Assembly (NCBI RefSeq): GCF_900091495.1
Contig: NZ_LT607413.1
Location: 1,736,001-1,800,000 of the forward strand
Source: Micromonospora echinospora
Lineage (GTDB): Bacteria; Actinomycetota; Actinomycetes; Mycobacteriales; Micromonosporaceae
Reading direction: 5' to 3'
Length of the DNA stretch: 64,000 nt
Below, piece after piece: positions 16,914-26,525 of this stretch. A model generated the notes under the pieces. The model had not been told where the DNA came from, ran no database searches, and was given only the letters and a program-made list of their open reading frames with translations. The position numbers and the translations under genes were made by a program. Position 1 is the first letter of the stretch. Each line of letters starts with the position of its first letter.

Positions 16914-17032
16914 CCCGTCACGCTAGCGACCGGTCAGGACCGGCGGTACGCGACGCTCCCCCATCCCCCTGTCACCGCCATCGCACGCGTCCACCCGCTG
17001 GAGGCGGTCGTGCCACGCAGCACGCCGCTGAG

Positions 17033-17090
17033 GTGGTTGCAGGGGACCCTTCCTCGGCAAAAAGCGGTAGGAGGGGTCCCCTGCTACCAC
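17033..17090. repeat. Palindromic repeat element, copy 2
   Basis: 22-bp arms (17033-17054 and 17069-17090) with two mismatches, loop CGGCAAAAAGCGGT. It lies in the 321-bp spacer between the divergent Fic-like gene and acsA, so it cannot be only a terminator. The rest of this spacer holds no gene that I can see. Confidence 0.85.
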
Positions 17091-17234
17091 GCACGCCCCT
17101 CCCCGGCACCGGTGAGCGCGCGCGGCGGGCCGCTGGGCGCGTCGGACCGACGATCGTGGTCGCGGCGGCTGGCCGACGAAGTTAACCTCTCTGCAACGAG
17201 ACGCAGGTCATCCGAGCAACGAGGAGTCACGCCC

Positions 17235-19199
<1,965 letters not shown>

Positions 19200-19218
19200 C
19201 GCTCCGCGTACCCCTTCC

Positions 19219-19252
19219 GGTGGGTGACGGTCCACGTGGACCGTCACCCACC
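19219..19252 (+). terminator. Intrinsic terminator of acsA
   Basis: Perfect 34-nt palindrome (17-bp arms, centre CACGTG) 20 bp after the acsA stop, followed by GTCGTTTCTG. Confidence 0.8.
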
Positions 19253-19285
19253 GTCGTTTCTGCTGTGGTTGGGCACGCTTGTCAG

Positions 19286-19344
19286 GTGGTTGCAGGGGTC
19301 CCCTGCTACGCAGAAAGCGGTAGCAGGGGGCCCCTGCTACCAAC
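19286..19344. repeat. Palindromic repeat element, copy 3
   Basis: Arms 19286-19308 and 19321-19344, loop CGCAGAAAGCGG, with a few mismatches. It lies in the 346-bp spacer between acsA and the first M6 protease. The rest of the spacer (19345-19545) presumably holds the protease promoter, but no clear -35/-10 pair was found. Confidence 0.85.
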
Positions 19345-19545
19345 CCAGTGGCTGCCACGACCAGGAGGGCCGTCTGCTTCGGACGGTCGGTGGAGCCGGA
19401 GGAGGCTGATCGGGTGGAGACCGACCGGGGATCTGTCCCCCGGTCGATTTCTGAATTACGTTCACGCCGTCGGAGCCGTTGACGTCCATCGTTGCACGGA
19501 CGGGTGCGATTCCGACCTTTCTCCCCTGTCCAGAAATGGAGTGGC

Positions 19546-22338
19546 ATGCGCCAAACTGGTCTGCAACGTGGGTCGCGGCGACGTCTGCTCGTCGCGCTGC
19601 CCGCGATCGCGCTCGCCGCCTCGGCACTGATCGTGCCCGGCAACGCCTCGGCCGAGGAGGCCGAAGGGGTCCGCGCCGTCATCGGCACGGACGAGTTCTA
19701 CATCAACTATGCCGAACCCGCCGTCCAGGCGGACACCCGGGGCCGGGAGGTCAAGGGCGCCGGCGGCATCCACGCACCGGCGGTCGAGTCGGCTCGCGCG
19801 TACGACCGCAAGTACGCCCGGGGGAACCCGACCGCCGCCCGTGAGCTGGCGCGCAACGAGGCCCGGGCGATCCGTACCGGTAAGAGCCCACGCCAGTTCA
19901 AGAAGGCTCCGCAGACGCAGACCGCCAAGCTGCTGACCCTGCTGGTGGAGTTCAACGACCAGGCGAACGACGACTTCACCGGGACGATGGTGCCGAAGAC
20001 GGTCTTCGGGGACCGGAGCTGCGTTCCCGGGACTGTCCAGAACGGGCCGTTGCACAACAACATCCCGAATCCGGCCTCGTACGCCAACGAGGACAACAAC
20101 TCGATGTGGGTGCCGGACTTCTCGCCCACCCACTACAACAAGATGCTGTACAGCAAGACGGGCATCACGCAGCGGATCCGGACCGACCTGATCGGGCCGG
20201 ACGGCAAGCCGGGCATCGACATCTCCGGCCGCAGCATGCGCAACATGTACCTGGAGATGTCGAAGGGGGCGTACACGGTCGACGGGCAGGCCAGCCCGTG
20301 GATCAAGCTGCCGCGCTCGGAGGGCTGGTACGCCGCGTCCCGCTGCTTCCAGGACGAGAACGGCAACTGGGTGGCCGGCCGCGAGCAGGCGATGAACGGG
20401 CACCCGGACAACCCGCTCGGCGCGGGGCGGCTCGCCACCGACGCGGTCGACGCGCTGGCCGCGATGGACCCCGACTTCCCGTGGGCCGACTACGACATCG
20501 AGGACCAGGGCGACCGGGACAGTGACGGCAACGTCAACGAGCCGGACGGCGTGATCGACCACCTGGTGCTGGTGCACGCCGGCCAGGGCAAGTCCCGGGG
20601 CGGTGGCGCGGAGGGCACCTACGCCATCTGGGCGCACTCCTCGGCGGTGGCCGGCGGCTACCGCATCCCCGGCACCGACCTCCAGGTCTCGAACTACATC
20701 GTGCAGCCGGAGGACGCCGGGGTCGGCGTGTTCGCCCACGAGTACGGGCACGACCTGGGCCTGCCGGACCTCTACGACACCTCCGGCAACGCCGACTCGG
20801 ACATCGACTTCTGGGACCTGATGGGCTCGGGCTCGCACGCCGGCGAGGTGTTCCAGGCGCTGCCCACCCACATGGGCATCTGGGACAAGTGGGTGCTGGG
20901 CTGGGCCGACCCGCTGGAGATCCCGGTCGGCGCGGACCCGCGCACGGTGCTGCTCGGGCAGACCTCCCGCACCCCGCGCGGCACCAAGGACGGCATCAAG
21001 ATCAACCTGCCGGACAAGGTGATCAACCTGGCCACCCCGCACAGCGGGACGAACATGTGGCACAGCGGCAACGACCAGGACTGGGCCGACGTCAAGCTCA
21101 GCCGCGAGGTGGCCGTGCCGGCCGCCGCGGACGCGAAGTTCTGGATGTGGAACAACTACACCATCGAGGAGGACTGGGACTACGGCTTCGTCGAGGTCTC
21201 CACGAACGGTGGGTCCACCTGGACCGAGCTGAAGGTCTACGACGAGGCCGGCAACCTGGTCAGCACGAACGACAACTACGCCGACCCGAACGGCCGGATG
21301 GCCGACTACGGCGGCAAGAAGTACGGCCTGACCGGTGACTCGCACGGCTGGCGGCACGACTACGTCGACCTGTCCGCGTACGCGGGCAGCACCGTGCAGG
21401 TGCGGCTGCGCCACGCCACCGACGCCGCGTTCGTGGACCGGGGCTGGTTCGCCGACGACTTCTCGGTCACCGGCGGCGGGGCCACCACCTGGAGCGACGA
21501 CGTCGAGGGCGGCACGAACGGCTGGACCCAGACCGGCGGTACGTTCACCGACACCACCGGCGCGGGCTGGCGCACCGACGGCGGCACCCGGGTGCAGGCG
21601 CACTACTACCTGGCCGAGTGGCGCAACCTCGACGGCTTCGACAAGGGCCTGAAGTACACCTACGACACGGTGTACTCCAACGACGCCTGGAAGGTCGACC
21701 GGATCGCGTACAACGCGCCCGGCATGCTGGTCTGGTACCGGGACACCATGCTCGGTGACGTCAACCACGTGACCGCGCAGCTGACCGCGCTGCCCAGCTA
21801 CGGGGCCAAGGGCGGGCTGCTCATCGTCGACTCGCACTTCGACCCGCTGCGCCGCACCGGCGAGGCGGCCGTGAAGGACCCGTCGACGCTGGACAACCTG
21901 CCGAGCCGTCCGCAGTCGTCGAACGCCGCCTTCGGGCTGCGTCCGACGTCCCCGTTCACCGAGTGCCTGGAGGCGGCCGGCGAGCCGTTCAGCGAGTACT
22001 GCACCAACTTCCCGGCCCAGCCGGCGGTGAAGACCTTCACCGACGCCAAGGGCTGGTACCCGGGCATCGAGGTGCGGGACGGATCGCAGCTGTTCGCCCG
22101 GGACAGCGACGCGTCGGTGGTCGTGCCGTCGCGCGACGGCGCGCCGTACACGACCCGGGTGGTGAACCCGGACGGCACCCCGGCGACCGGACTGTACGGA
22201 CAGGACCTCGGCTTCACCATCCTGGGCACGGGGAACCCCGGTGACCAGGGCGTGAGCTACGGCGTCTCGATCACCATCAAGCGCACCGCACGGGACAACG
22301 CGTACGCCTCGGTGTACGTGACCCCGGCCCGGCCCTGA
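19546..22338 (+). CDS. Secreted M6-family metalloprotease (immune inhibitor A-like)
   Basis: 930 aa from ATG 19546 behind GGAG. N-terminal Sec signal with RRR n-region and hydrophobic core (about residues 9-30), cleavage likely after NASA. A propeptide of about 100 residues precedes the peptidase domain. The zinc site is HEYGHDLGLPD (H398, E399, H402, Asp ligand), the M6 variant of HExxH. A Ca-binding-like DRDSDGNVNEPDG loop and beta-sandwich modules (VEVSTNGGSTWTELKVYD, then DDFSVTGGG) follow. It degrades extracellular protein. A related protease follows directly, separated by a terminator and a new promoter, indicating duplication with separate control. Confidence 0.93.
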   Translation: MRQTGLQRGSRRRLLVALPAIALAASALIVPGNASAEEAEGVRAVIGTDEFYINYAEPAVQADTRGREVKGAGGIHAPAVESARAYDRKYARGNPTAARELARNEARAIRTGKSPRQFKKAPQTQTAKLLTLLVEFNDQANDDFTGTMVPKTVFGDRSCVPGTVQNGPLHNNIPNPASYANEDNNSMWVPDFSPTHYNKMLYSKTGITQRIRTDLIGPDGKPGIDISGRSMRNMYLEMSKGAYTVDGQASPWIKLPRSEGWYAASRCFQDENGNWVAGREQAMNGHPDNPLGAGRLATDAVDALAAMDPDFPWADYDIEDQGDRDSDGNVNEPDGVIDHLVLVHAGQGKSRGGGAEGTYAIWAHSSAVAGGYRIPGTDLQVSNYIVQPEDAGVGVFAHEYGHDLGLPDLYDTSGNADSDIDFWDLMGSGSHAGEVFQALPTHMGIWDKWVLGWADPLEIPVGADPRTVLLGQTSRTPRGTKDGIKINLPDKVINLATPHSGTNMWHSGNDQDWADVKLSREVAVPAAADAKFWMWNNYTIEEDWDYGFVEVSTNGGSTWTELKVYDEAGNLVSTNDNYADPNGRMADYGGKKYGLTGDSHGWRHDYVDLSAYAGSTVQVRLRHATDAAFVDRGWFADDFSVTGGGATTWSDDVEGGTNGWTQTGGTFTDTTGAGWRTDGGTRVQAHYYLAEWRNLDGFDKGLKYTYDTVYSNDAWKVDRIAYNAPGMLVWYRDTMLGDVNHVTAQLTALPSYGAKGGLLIVDSHFDPLRRTGEAAVKDPSTLDNLPSRPQSSNAAFGLRPTSPFTECLEAAGEPFSEYCTNFPAQPAVKTFTDAKGWYPGIEVRDGSQLFARDSDASVVVPSRDGAPYTTRVVNPDGTPATGLYGQDLGFTILGTGNPGDQGVSYGVSITIKRTARDNAYASVYVTPARP

Positions 22339-22343
22339 GTTCC

Positions 22344-22383
22344 GGCCGGGACGCTTCCCCACCCCCGGGGAAGCGTCCCGGCC
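22344..22383 (+). terminator. Intrinsic terminator of first M6 protease
   Basis: 17-bp perfect stem (22344-22360 with 22367-22383), 6-nt loop, immediately after the stop codon. No T-run follows, as is common in actinomycetes. Confidence 0.75.
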
Positions 22384-22463
22384 CACCCGTCAGCCCGGCC
22401 CACCCGTCAGTCCGGCTTAGCGCGACGGTCGCGCGGAACCGCGACACCGATACACCGTCTCGA

Positions 22464-22493
22464 CTTGTGACGCTGTCGCATCGCCGTCACAAG
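22464..22493. promoter_or_regulatory. Inverted repeat upstream of second protease promoter
   Basis: CTTGTGACG (22464-22472) and CGTCACAAG (22485-22493) are perfect complements separated by 12 bp, ending 27 bp before the proposed -35 box. It may be an activator site or operator. The TGTGA/TCACA halves resemble CRP-type half-sites but the spacing is too wide. Confidence 0.4.
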
Positions 22494-22520
22494 GTTGTGC
22501 AACAAATCGACGTCAGCGTC

Positions 22521-22549
22521 TTCACACCAGTCCCAGCAGTGTCTATGTT
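22521..22549 (+). promoter_or_regulatory. Promoter of second M6 protease
   Basis: TTCACA (22521-22526), 17-bp spacer, TATGTT (22544-22549). Transcription would begin near 22556, giving a leader of about 80 nt that contains the attenuator-like hairpin. Confidence 0.5.
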
Positions 22550-22582
22550 CACCACAGGTCCCTCGTTCGGGATCTCTTCCGC

Positions 22583-22615
22583 CGACCCCCCAACCCCGAA
22601 CGGGGTCGGTTTTTC
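22583..22615 (+). promoter_or_regulatory. Attenuator-like terminator in the leader of the second protease
   Basis: CCGACCCC (22583-22590) pairs with GGGGTCGG (22603-22610), followed by TTTTT, which is rare in this GC-rich DNA. It ends about 10 nt before the ribosome site. An upstream CGTTCGGG (22565-22572) is fully complementary to CCCGAACG (22596-22603) in the loop and 3' arm, so a competing structure or pseudoknot can form. Confidence 0.55.
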
Positions 22616-22635
22616 CTTCACACCGGAGGTACCAC

Positions 22636-25041
22636 GTGCGCAAAGTCGCAGTGGGTCTGCTCGGTTTGACGCTGACGGCCACCGGCCTGACGGTTGGTGC
22701 GACCGCCAGCGCCGCGCCCCCGGCCGCCGCGCCGGGATCGGCCCCGTCGGCTGCCGAGCCCGCTCACGCCGAGCACGACCTGCCCAACCCGTTGGAGAGC
22801 AAGCGGCGCGCGCTGCGCCAGGAGGGCCTCAGCGAGGTCCTGTCCGGCCGCGCCACGGCCGAGCGGATCAACGGCAGCACCGTGGTCAAGGTCGGCAAGA
22901 CCCAGGCCGCGAGCGGGCCGGCCGCCCGTTCCGCCAAGGGCGGCAGCCAGACCAAGGACCAGTACGTCGAGCTGGCCCGCGAGCAGACCGACCGGATCTT
23001 CGTGATCCTCGCCGAGTTCGGCAACGAGCGGCACCCGAGCTACCCGGACCAGGACACCGACCCGAACACCGAGGGTCCGCGCCGGTTCGACGGTCCGCTG
23101 CGCAACGAGATCCCCCAGCCGAACCGCGCGGTGGACAACTCCACCGTCTGGCAGGAGGACTACAGCGCGGACTACTTCCGCAACCTCTACTTCGGCACCG
23201 GTAAGGGCGAAGAGTCGGTCAAGCAGTACTACGAGGCCCAGTCCTCGGGTCGGTACAGCGTCGACGGCAAGGTCACCGACTGGGTCAAGGTGCGGTACAA
23301 CGAGGCCCGGTACGGCCGCTCCAACGGCTACCCGTGCCCGGACACCACCTGCAGCAACGTCTGGGCGCTGGTCCGGGACGCCGCGAACCAGTGGGTCGCC
23401 GACCAGAAGGCCGCCGGCCGCACCGACGCGCAGATCGCCGCCGACATGAAGTCCTTCGACAAGTGGGACCGGTACGACCACGACGGCGACGGCAACTTCA
23501 ACGAGCCGGACGGCTACATCGACCACTTCCAGATCGTGCACGCCGGTGGCGACCAGGCCGACGGCGACCCGTGGCAGGGTGAGGACGCCATCTGGAGCCA
23601 CCGCTGGTACGCCTTCGCCAGCGACCAGGGTGTGACCGGCCCGCCGAACTTCCCGGCCGGCGGCACCCAGATCGGCAACACCGGCATCTGGGTCGGTGAC
23701 TACACCATCCAGCCGGAGAACGGCGGCCGGGCCGTCTTCTACCACGAGTACGCCCACGACCTGGGTCTGCCGGACGACTACAACCTGTACAACGGCGGCG
23801 ACAACAACAACGAGCACTGGACCCTGATGGCCCAGAGCCGGCTCGGCGCCACGGGCGACGGCGGCATCGGCGAGCGCGGTGGCGACCTCGGCGCGTGGAA
23901 CAAGCTCCAGCTCGGCTGGCTCGACTACGAGGTGGTCGTGGCCGGGCAGAAGCGCACCATGACCCTCGGCCCGCAGGAGTACAACTCCGACAAGCCGCAG
24001 GCCGCCGTGGTGGTCCTCCCGCAGCGGGAGTACTCCTTCGACAACGGCAAGCCGTTCGAGGGCACCAAGCAGTTCTTCTCGGGCAACGACGACGACCTGA
24101 ACAACACGATGACCCGGACGATCGACCTCACCGGGAAGTCGTCGGCGTCGCTGTCGATGAAGGGCCGCTACAACATCGAGGCCGGATACGACTACCTCTT
24201 CTTCGAGGCGTCGGTCGACGGTGGACAGACCTGGTCCGCCCTGCCGGGCACGGTGGACGGCGAGCCGCTCCCCGAGGTCACCCCGGGCCGCCCCGCGCTG
24301 GACGGTTCCAGCAACAACCAGTGGGTCGACATCGTCATCCCGATGGACTTCGCCGCCGGCAAGACGGTGCAGTTCCGGCTCCGCTACCAGACCGACGGCG
24401 GTGTCTCCTCGGGTGGCTTCTTCGGTGACGCCATCACGGTGACCGCCGACGGTGGCACCGTCTTCTCCGACGGCGCCGAGAACGGCACGGGCGACTGGAC
24501 CGTCGCCGGCTGGTCGATCGTCGAGGAGACCTACAAGCGCCTCTTCGACAACTACTACATCGCCGGTCACCGCTCGTACGTCTCGTACGACAAGTACCTG
24601 AAGACCGGCCCGTACTACTTCGGCTACGCGAACACCCGCCCGGACTACGTGGACCACTACGCGTACCAGGAGGGTCTGCTGATCTCGTACTGGAACCTGC
24701 GGTGGCCGGACAACGACACGTTCGAGCACCCGGGTGAGGGTCGCAACATGATCATCGACGCGCACCCGCGGCCGATCTACAACCTGACCGGGCAGCCCTG
24801 GCGGGCCCGCGTCCAGGTCTACGACGCGCCGTTCAGCCTGAAGAAGGCGGACTCGTTCACGCTGCACCACAACAGCCAGCCGCAGTACATCCGCGGCCAG
24901 GCGGCGCAGCCGCTGTTCGACGACACCAAGCAGTACTGGTACCCGGAGCTGCCGAACCACGGCGTCAAGCTCCCCGCGACCGGCACCAAGATCAAGGTGC
25001 TGGAGCAGGACGGGACCTCCATCAAGGTCCGCTTCTCCTGA
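22636..25041 (+). CDS. Secreted M6-family metalloprotease (immune inhibitor A-like)
   Basis: 801 aa from GTG 22636, 5 nt after GGAGGT. Sec signal peptide at residues 1-25 (KVAVGLLGLTLTATGLTVGA, cleavage ATASA-A). Propeptide to about 110, then the peptidase domain with zinc motif HEYAHDLGLPD (H370, E371, H374). A Ca-type loop DHDGDGNFNEPDG precedes it, and a MAM/jelly-roll-like domain follows (YLFFEASVDGGQTWSALPG). The mature region has several aromatic-rich blocks (YYIAGHRSYVSYDKYLKTG). Paralogue of the preceding gene at the level of architecture, but clearly diverged. Confidence 0.93.
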   Translation: MRKVAVGLLGLTLTATGLTVGATASAAPPAAAPGSAPSAAEPAHAEHDLPNPLESKRRALRQEGLSEVLSGRATAERINGSTVVKVGKTQAASGPAARSAKGGSQTKDQYVELAREQTDRIFVILAEFGNERHPSYPDQDTDPNTEGPRRFDGPLRNEIPQPNRAVDNSTVWQEDYSADYFRNLYFGTGKGEESVKQYYEAQSSGRYSVDGKVTDWVKVRYNEARYGRSNGYPCPDTTCSNVWALVRDAANQWVADQKAAGRTDAQIAADMKSFDKWDRYDHDGDGNFNEPDGYIDHFQIVHAGGDQADGDPWQGEDAIWSHRWYAFASDQGVTGPPNFPAGGTQIGNTGIWVGDYTIQPENGGRAVFYHEYAHDLGLPDDYNLYNGGDNNNEHWTLMAQSRLGATGDGGIGERGGDLGAWNKLQLGWLDYEVVVAGQKRTMTLGPQEYNSDKPQAAVVVLPQREYSFDNGKPFEGTKQFFSGNDDDLNNTMTRTIDLTGKSSASLSMKGRYNIEAGYDYLFFEASVDGGQTWSALPGTVDGEPLPEVTPGRPALDGSSNNQWVDIVIPMDFAAGKTVQFRLRYQTDGGVSSGGFFGDAITVTADGGTVFSDGAENGTGDWTVAGWSIVEETYKRLFDNYYIAGHRSYVSYDKYLKTGPYYFGYANTRPDYVDHYAYQEGLLISYWNLRWPDNDTFEHPGEGRNMIIDAHPRPIYNLTGQPWRARVQVYDAPFSLKKADSFTLHHNSQPQYIRGQAAQPLFDDTKQYWYPELPNHGVKLPATGTKIKVLEQDGTSIKVRFS

Positions 25042-25056
25042 TCCGACCGGTCATCC

Positions 25057-25090
25057 GACGGCGCCCGGGGCACCCGCCCCGGGCGCCGTC
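25057..25090 (+). terminator. Intrinsic terminator of second M6 protease
   Basis: 15-bp perfect stem (25057-25071 with 25076-25090), ACCC loop, followed by CCCGTTTCTC. Confidence 0.8.
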
Positions 25091-25186
25091 CCCGTTTCTC
25101 CCCCACCTGGGCGTCGCGGACCCCGGCGCGGACGACCTTCCGCCGGTCCGCCGACCCGCAGGAGCAGGCCGGATGCCTCCGGGTCC

Positions 25187-25192
25187 TAGGCT
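25187..25192 (+). promoter_or_regulatory. -10 element (TAGGCT) for a leaderless transcript
   Basis: TAGGCT ends 6 nt before the ATG at 25199 and no ribosome site is present, so transcription probably starts at the A of the start codon. Confidence 0.55.
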
Positions 25193-25198
25193 GTCGAC

Positions 25199-26131
25199 AT
25201 GACCGACCAGCATGACGGGCCGATCGACGAGTCCTGCGTCCTGACCGACGGACCGTGGACGCACCGGTTCGTCGGGGCGAACGGCAGCCGGTTCCACGTG
25301 GTCGAGGCCGGCACCGGACCGATGGTCCTCTTCCTGCACGGCTTCCCCGAGTTCTGGTGGGCCTGGCACGAGATGCTGCCCGCGGTCGCGGACGCCGGCT
25401 TCCGGGCCGTCGCGGTGGACCTGCGCGGCTACGGCGCGACCGACAAGCCACCCCGTGGGTACGACGGCTACACCCTCGCCGCCGACGTCGCCGGCCTGAT
25501 CCGGGCGCTCGGCGAACGCTCCGCGACCCTGGTCGGCACCGGTGCCGGCGGGCTGCTCGGCTGGACCGCCGCCTCGTTCCACCCGAGACTCGTCCGGCGA
25601 CTGGTGGTGCTCGGCGCGCCGCACCCGCTACGGCTGCGGGCGGGCATCTTCGCCGACCCCCGGGGCCAGTTCAGCGCCGCCACCCCGACGTTGAAGTTCC
25701 AGCTTCCCCGTTACGAGCACATGCTCACCCGGGACGACGCGGTCCGGGTCGAGCACATGCTGCGCCGGTGGGGCGGCCAGCGCTGGGTGGAGAGTGCCGC
25801 CTTCGCCCCGTACGCGGCCCGCTGCCGGGAGGCGATGCGGATCCCGCAGGCCGCCTTCTGCGCCCTGGAGACGTACCGGTGGGCGTTCCGTTCGGTGCTG
25901 CGGCTGCACGGCTACCGCTTCGTCAAGCTGATGCAGAAGCCGTTGGTCACCCCGACCCTGCAACTGCACGGCGCGGAGGACGTCGCCTCACTGCCGCGCA
26001 CCGCCCAGGGTTCCGGTCGTTACGTGATCGCCCCATACGAGTGGCGGCTCCTCGACGGCGTCGGGCACTTCCCCCACCTGGAGGCACCGGACGTGGTGCT
26101 CGGCGAGGTGCTCCGCTGGGCGAAGTCCTGA
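25199..26131 (+). CDS. Epoxide-hydrolase-like alpha/beta hydrolase, nucleophile altered
   Basis: 310 aa. The fold is that of soluble epoxide hydrolases: oxyanion block LHGFPEFWWAWHE, AVDLRGYGATDKP, and the C-terminal His in GVGHFPHLEAPD. At the nucleophile elbow, however, the usual GHDWGG reads VGTGAGGLLGW: the catalytic Asp is Gly and the Trp is Ala. Epoxide hydrolysis by the standard mechanism is therefore doubtful. A homologue (ephE) lies near acs in mycobacteria as I recall, supporting conserved position. Preceded by a TAGGCT box and expressed without a leader. Confidence 0.8.
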   Translation: MTDQHDGPIDESCVLTDGPWTHRFVGANGSRFHVVEAGTGPMVLFLHGFPEFWWAWHEMLPAVADAGFRAVAVDLRGYGATDKPPRGYDGYTLAADVAGLIRALGERSATLVGTGAGGLLGWTAASFHPRLVRRLVVLGAPHPLRLRAGIFADPRGQFSAATPTLKFQLPRYEHMLTRDDAVRVEHMLRRWGGQRWVESAAFAPYAARCREAMRIPQAAFCALETYRWAFRSVLRLHGYRFVKLMQKPLVTPTLQLHGAEDVASLPRTAQGSGRYVIAPYEWRLLDGVGHFPHLEAPDVVLGEVLRWAKS

Positions 26132-26162
26132 CCGACCCGGCCCGGCATCGGCAACCGCCGGG

Positions 26163-26525
26163 TCAGATCCGGTGCTCGCGCAGGTCGGCGACCTCGCTGG
26201 CCGGGGCCCAGCCCTGGTAGACGCCGAAGTCGAAGACCTCCAGCCCCATCGCCTGCGCGACCGGCCAGCGCCCGCCGGTGTACTCCACCCGGAGCCAGCC
26301 GTCGTGCTCGGCGAGCACGATGAACGGCTGCCCCTGCCAGGTGCAGGTGGTGCGGATGTACGCCACCTCGTCCACCTCGTCCGCCGGCAGCACCCGCACG
26401 TACCGGCCGGACCGGACCTCCTCGAAGCCGTCGCCCGGTTCGGGCTGGTAGATCCGGACGTCGCTGCCGTCCGGGCTGGCCTGGTACTCCCGTCCGCGCC
26501 AGCGGGCCACGTAACCGTCGCGCAT
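26163..26525 (-). CDS. Hypothetical protein coupled to SseB-like gene
   Basis: 120 aa, ATG 26525 overlapping the stop of the SseB-like gene (ATGA), so both are made together. Acidic, beta-rich and rich in aromatic residues (MRDGYVARWRGREYQ, then TCTWQGQPFIVLAEHDGWLR). No signal, membrane helix or known motif. Context suggests a partner of the SseB-like protein in the type VII secretion neighbourhood, which is inference only. It is convergent with the preceding hydrolase. Confidence 0.75.
   Translation of the reverse strand: MRDGYVARWRGREYQASPDGSDVRIYQPEPGDGFEEVRSGRYVRVLPADEVDEVAYIRTTCTWQGQPFIVLAEHDGWLRVEYTGGRWPVAQAMGLEVFDFGVYQGWAPASEVADLREHRI

Noticed and set aside
22375..22412. Short direct repeat (GCCCGGCCCACCCGTCA twice) after the first protease
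   Set aside because: Only two low-complexity copies next to a terminator; no feature assigned.
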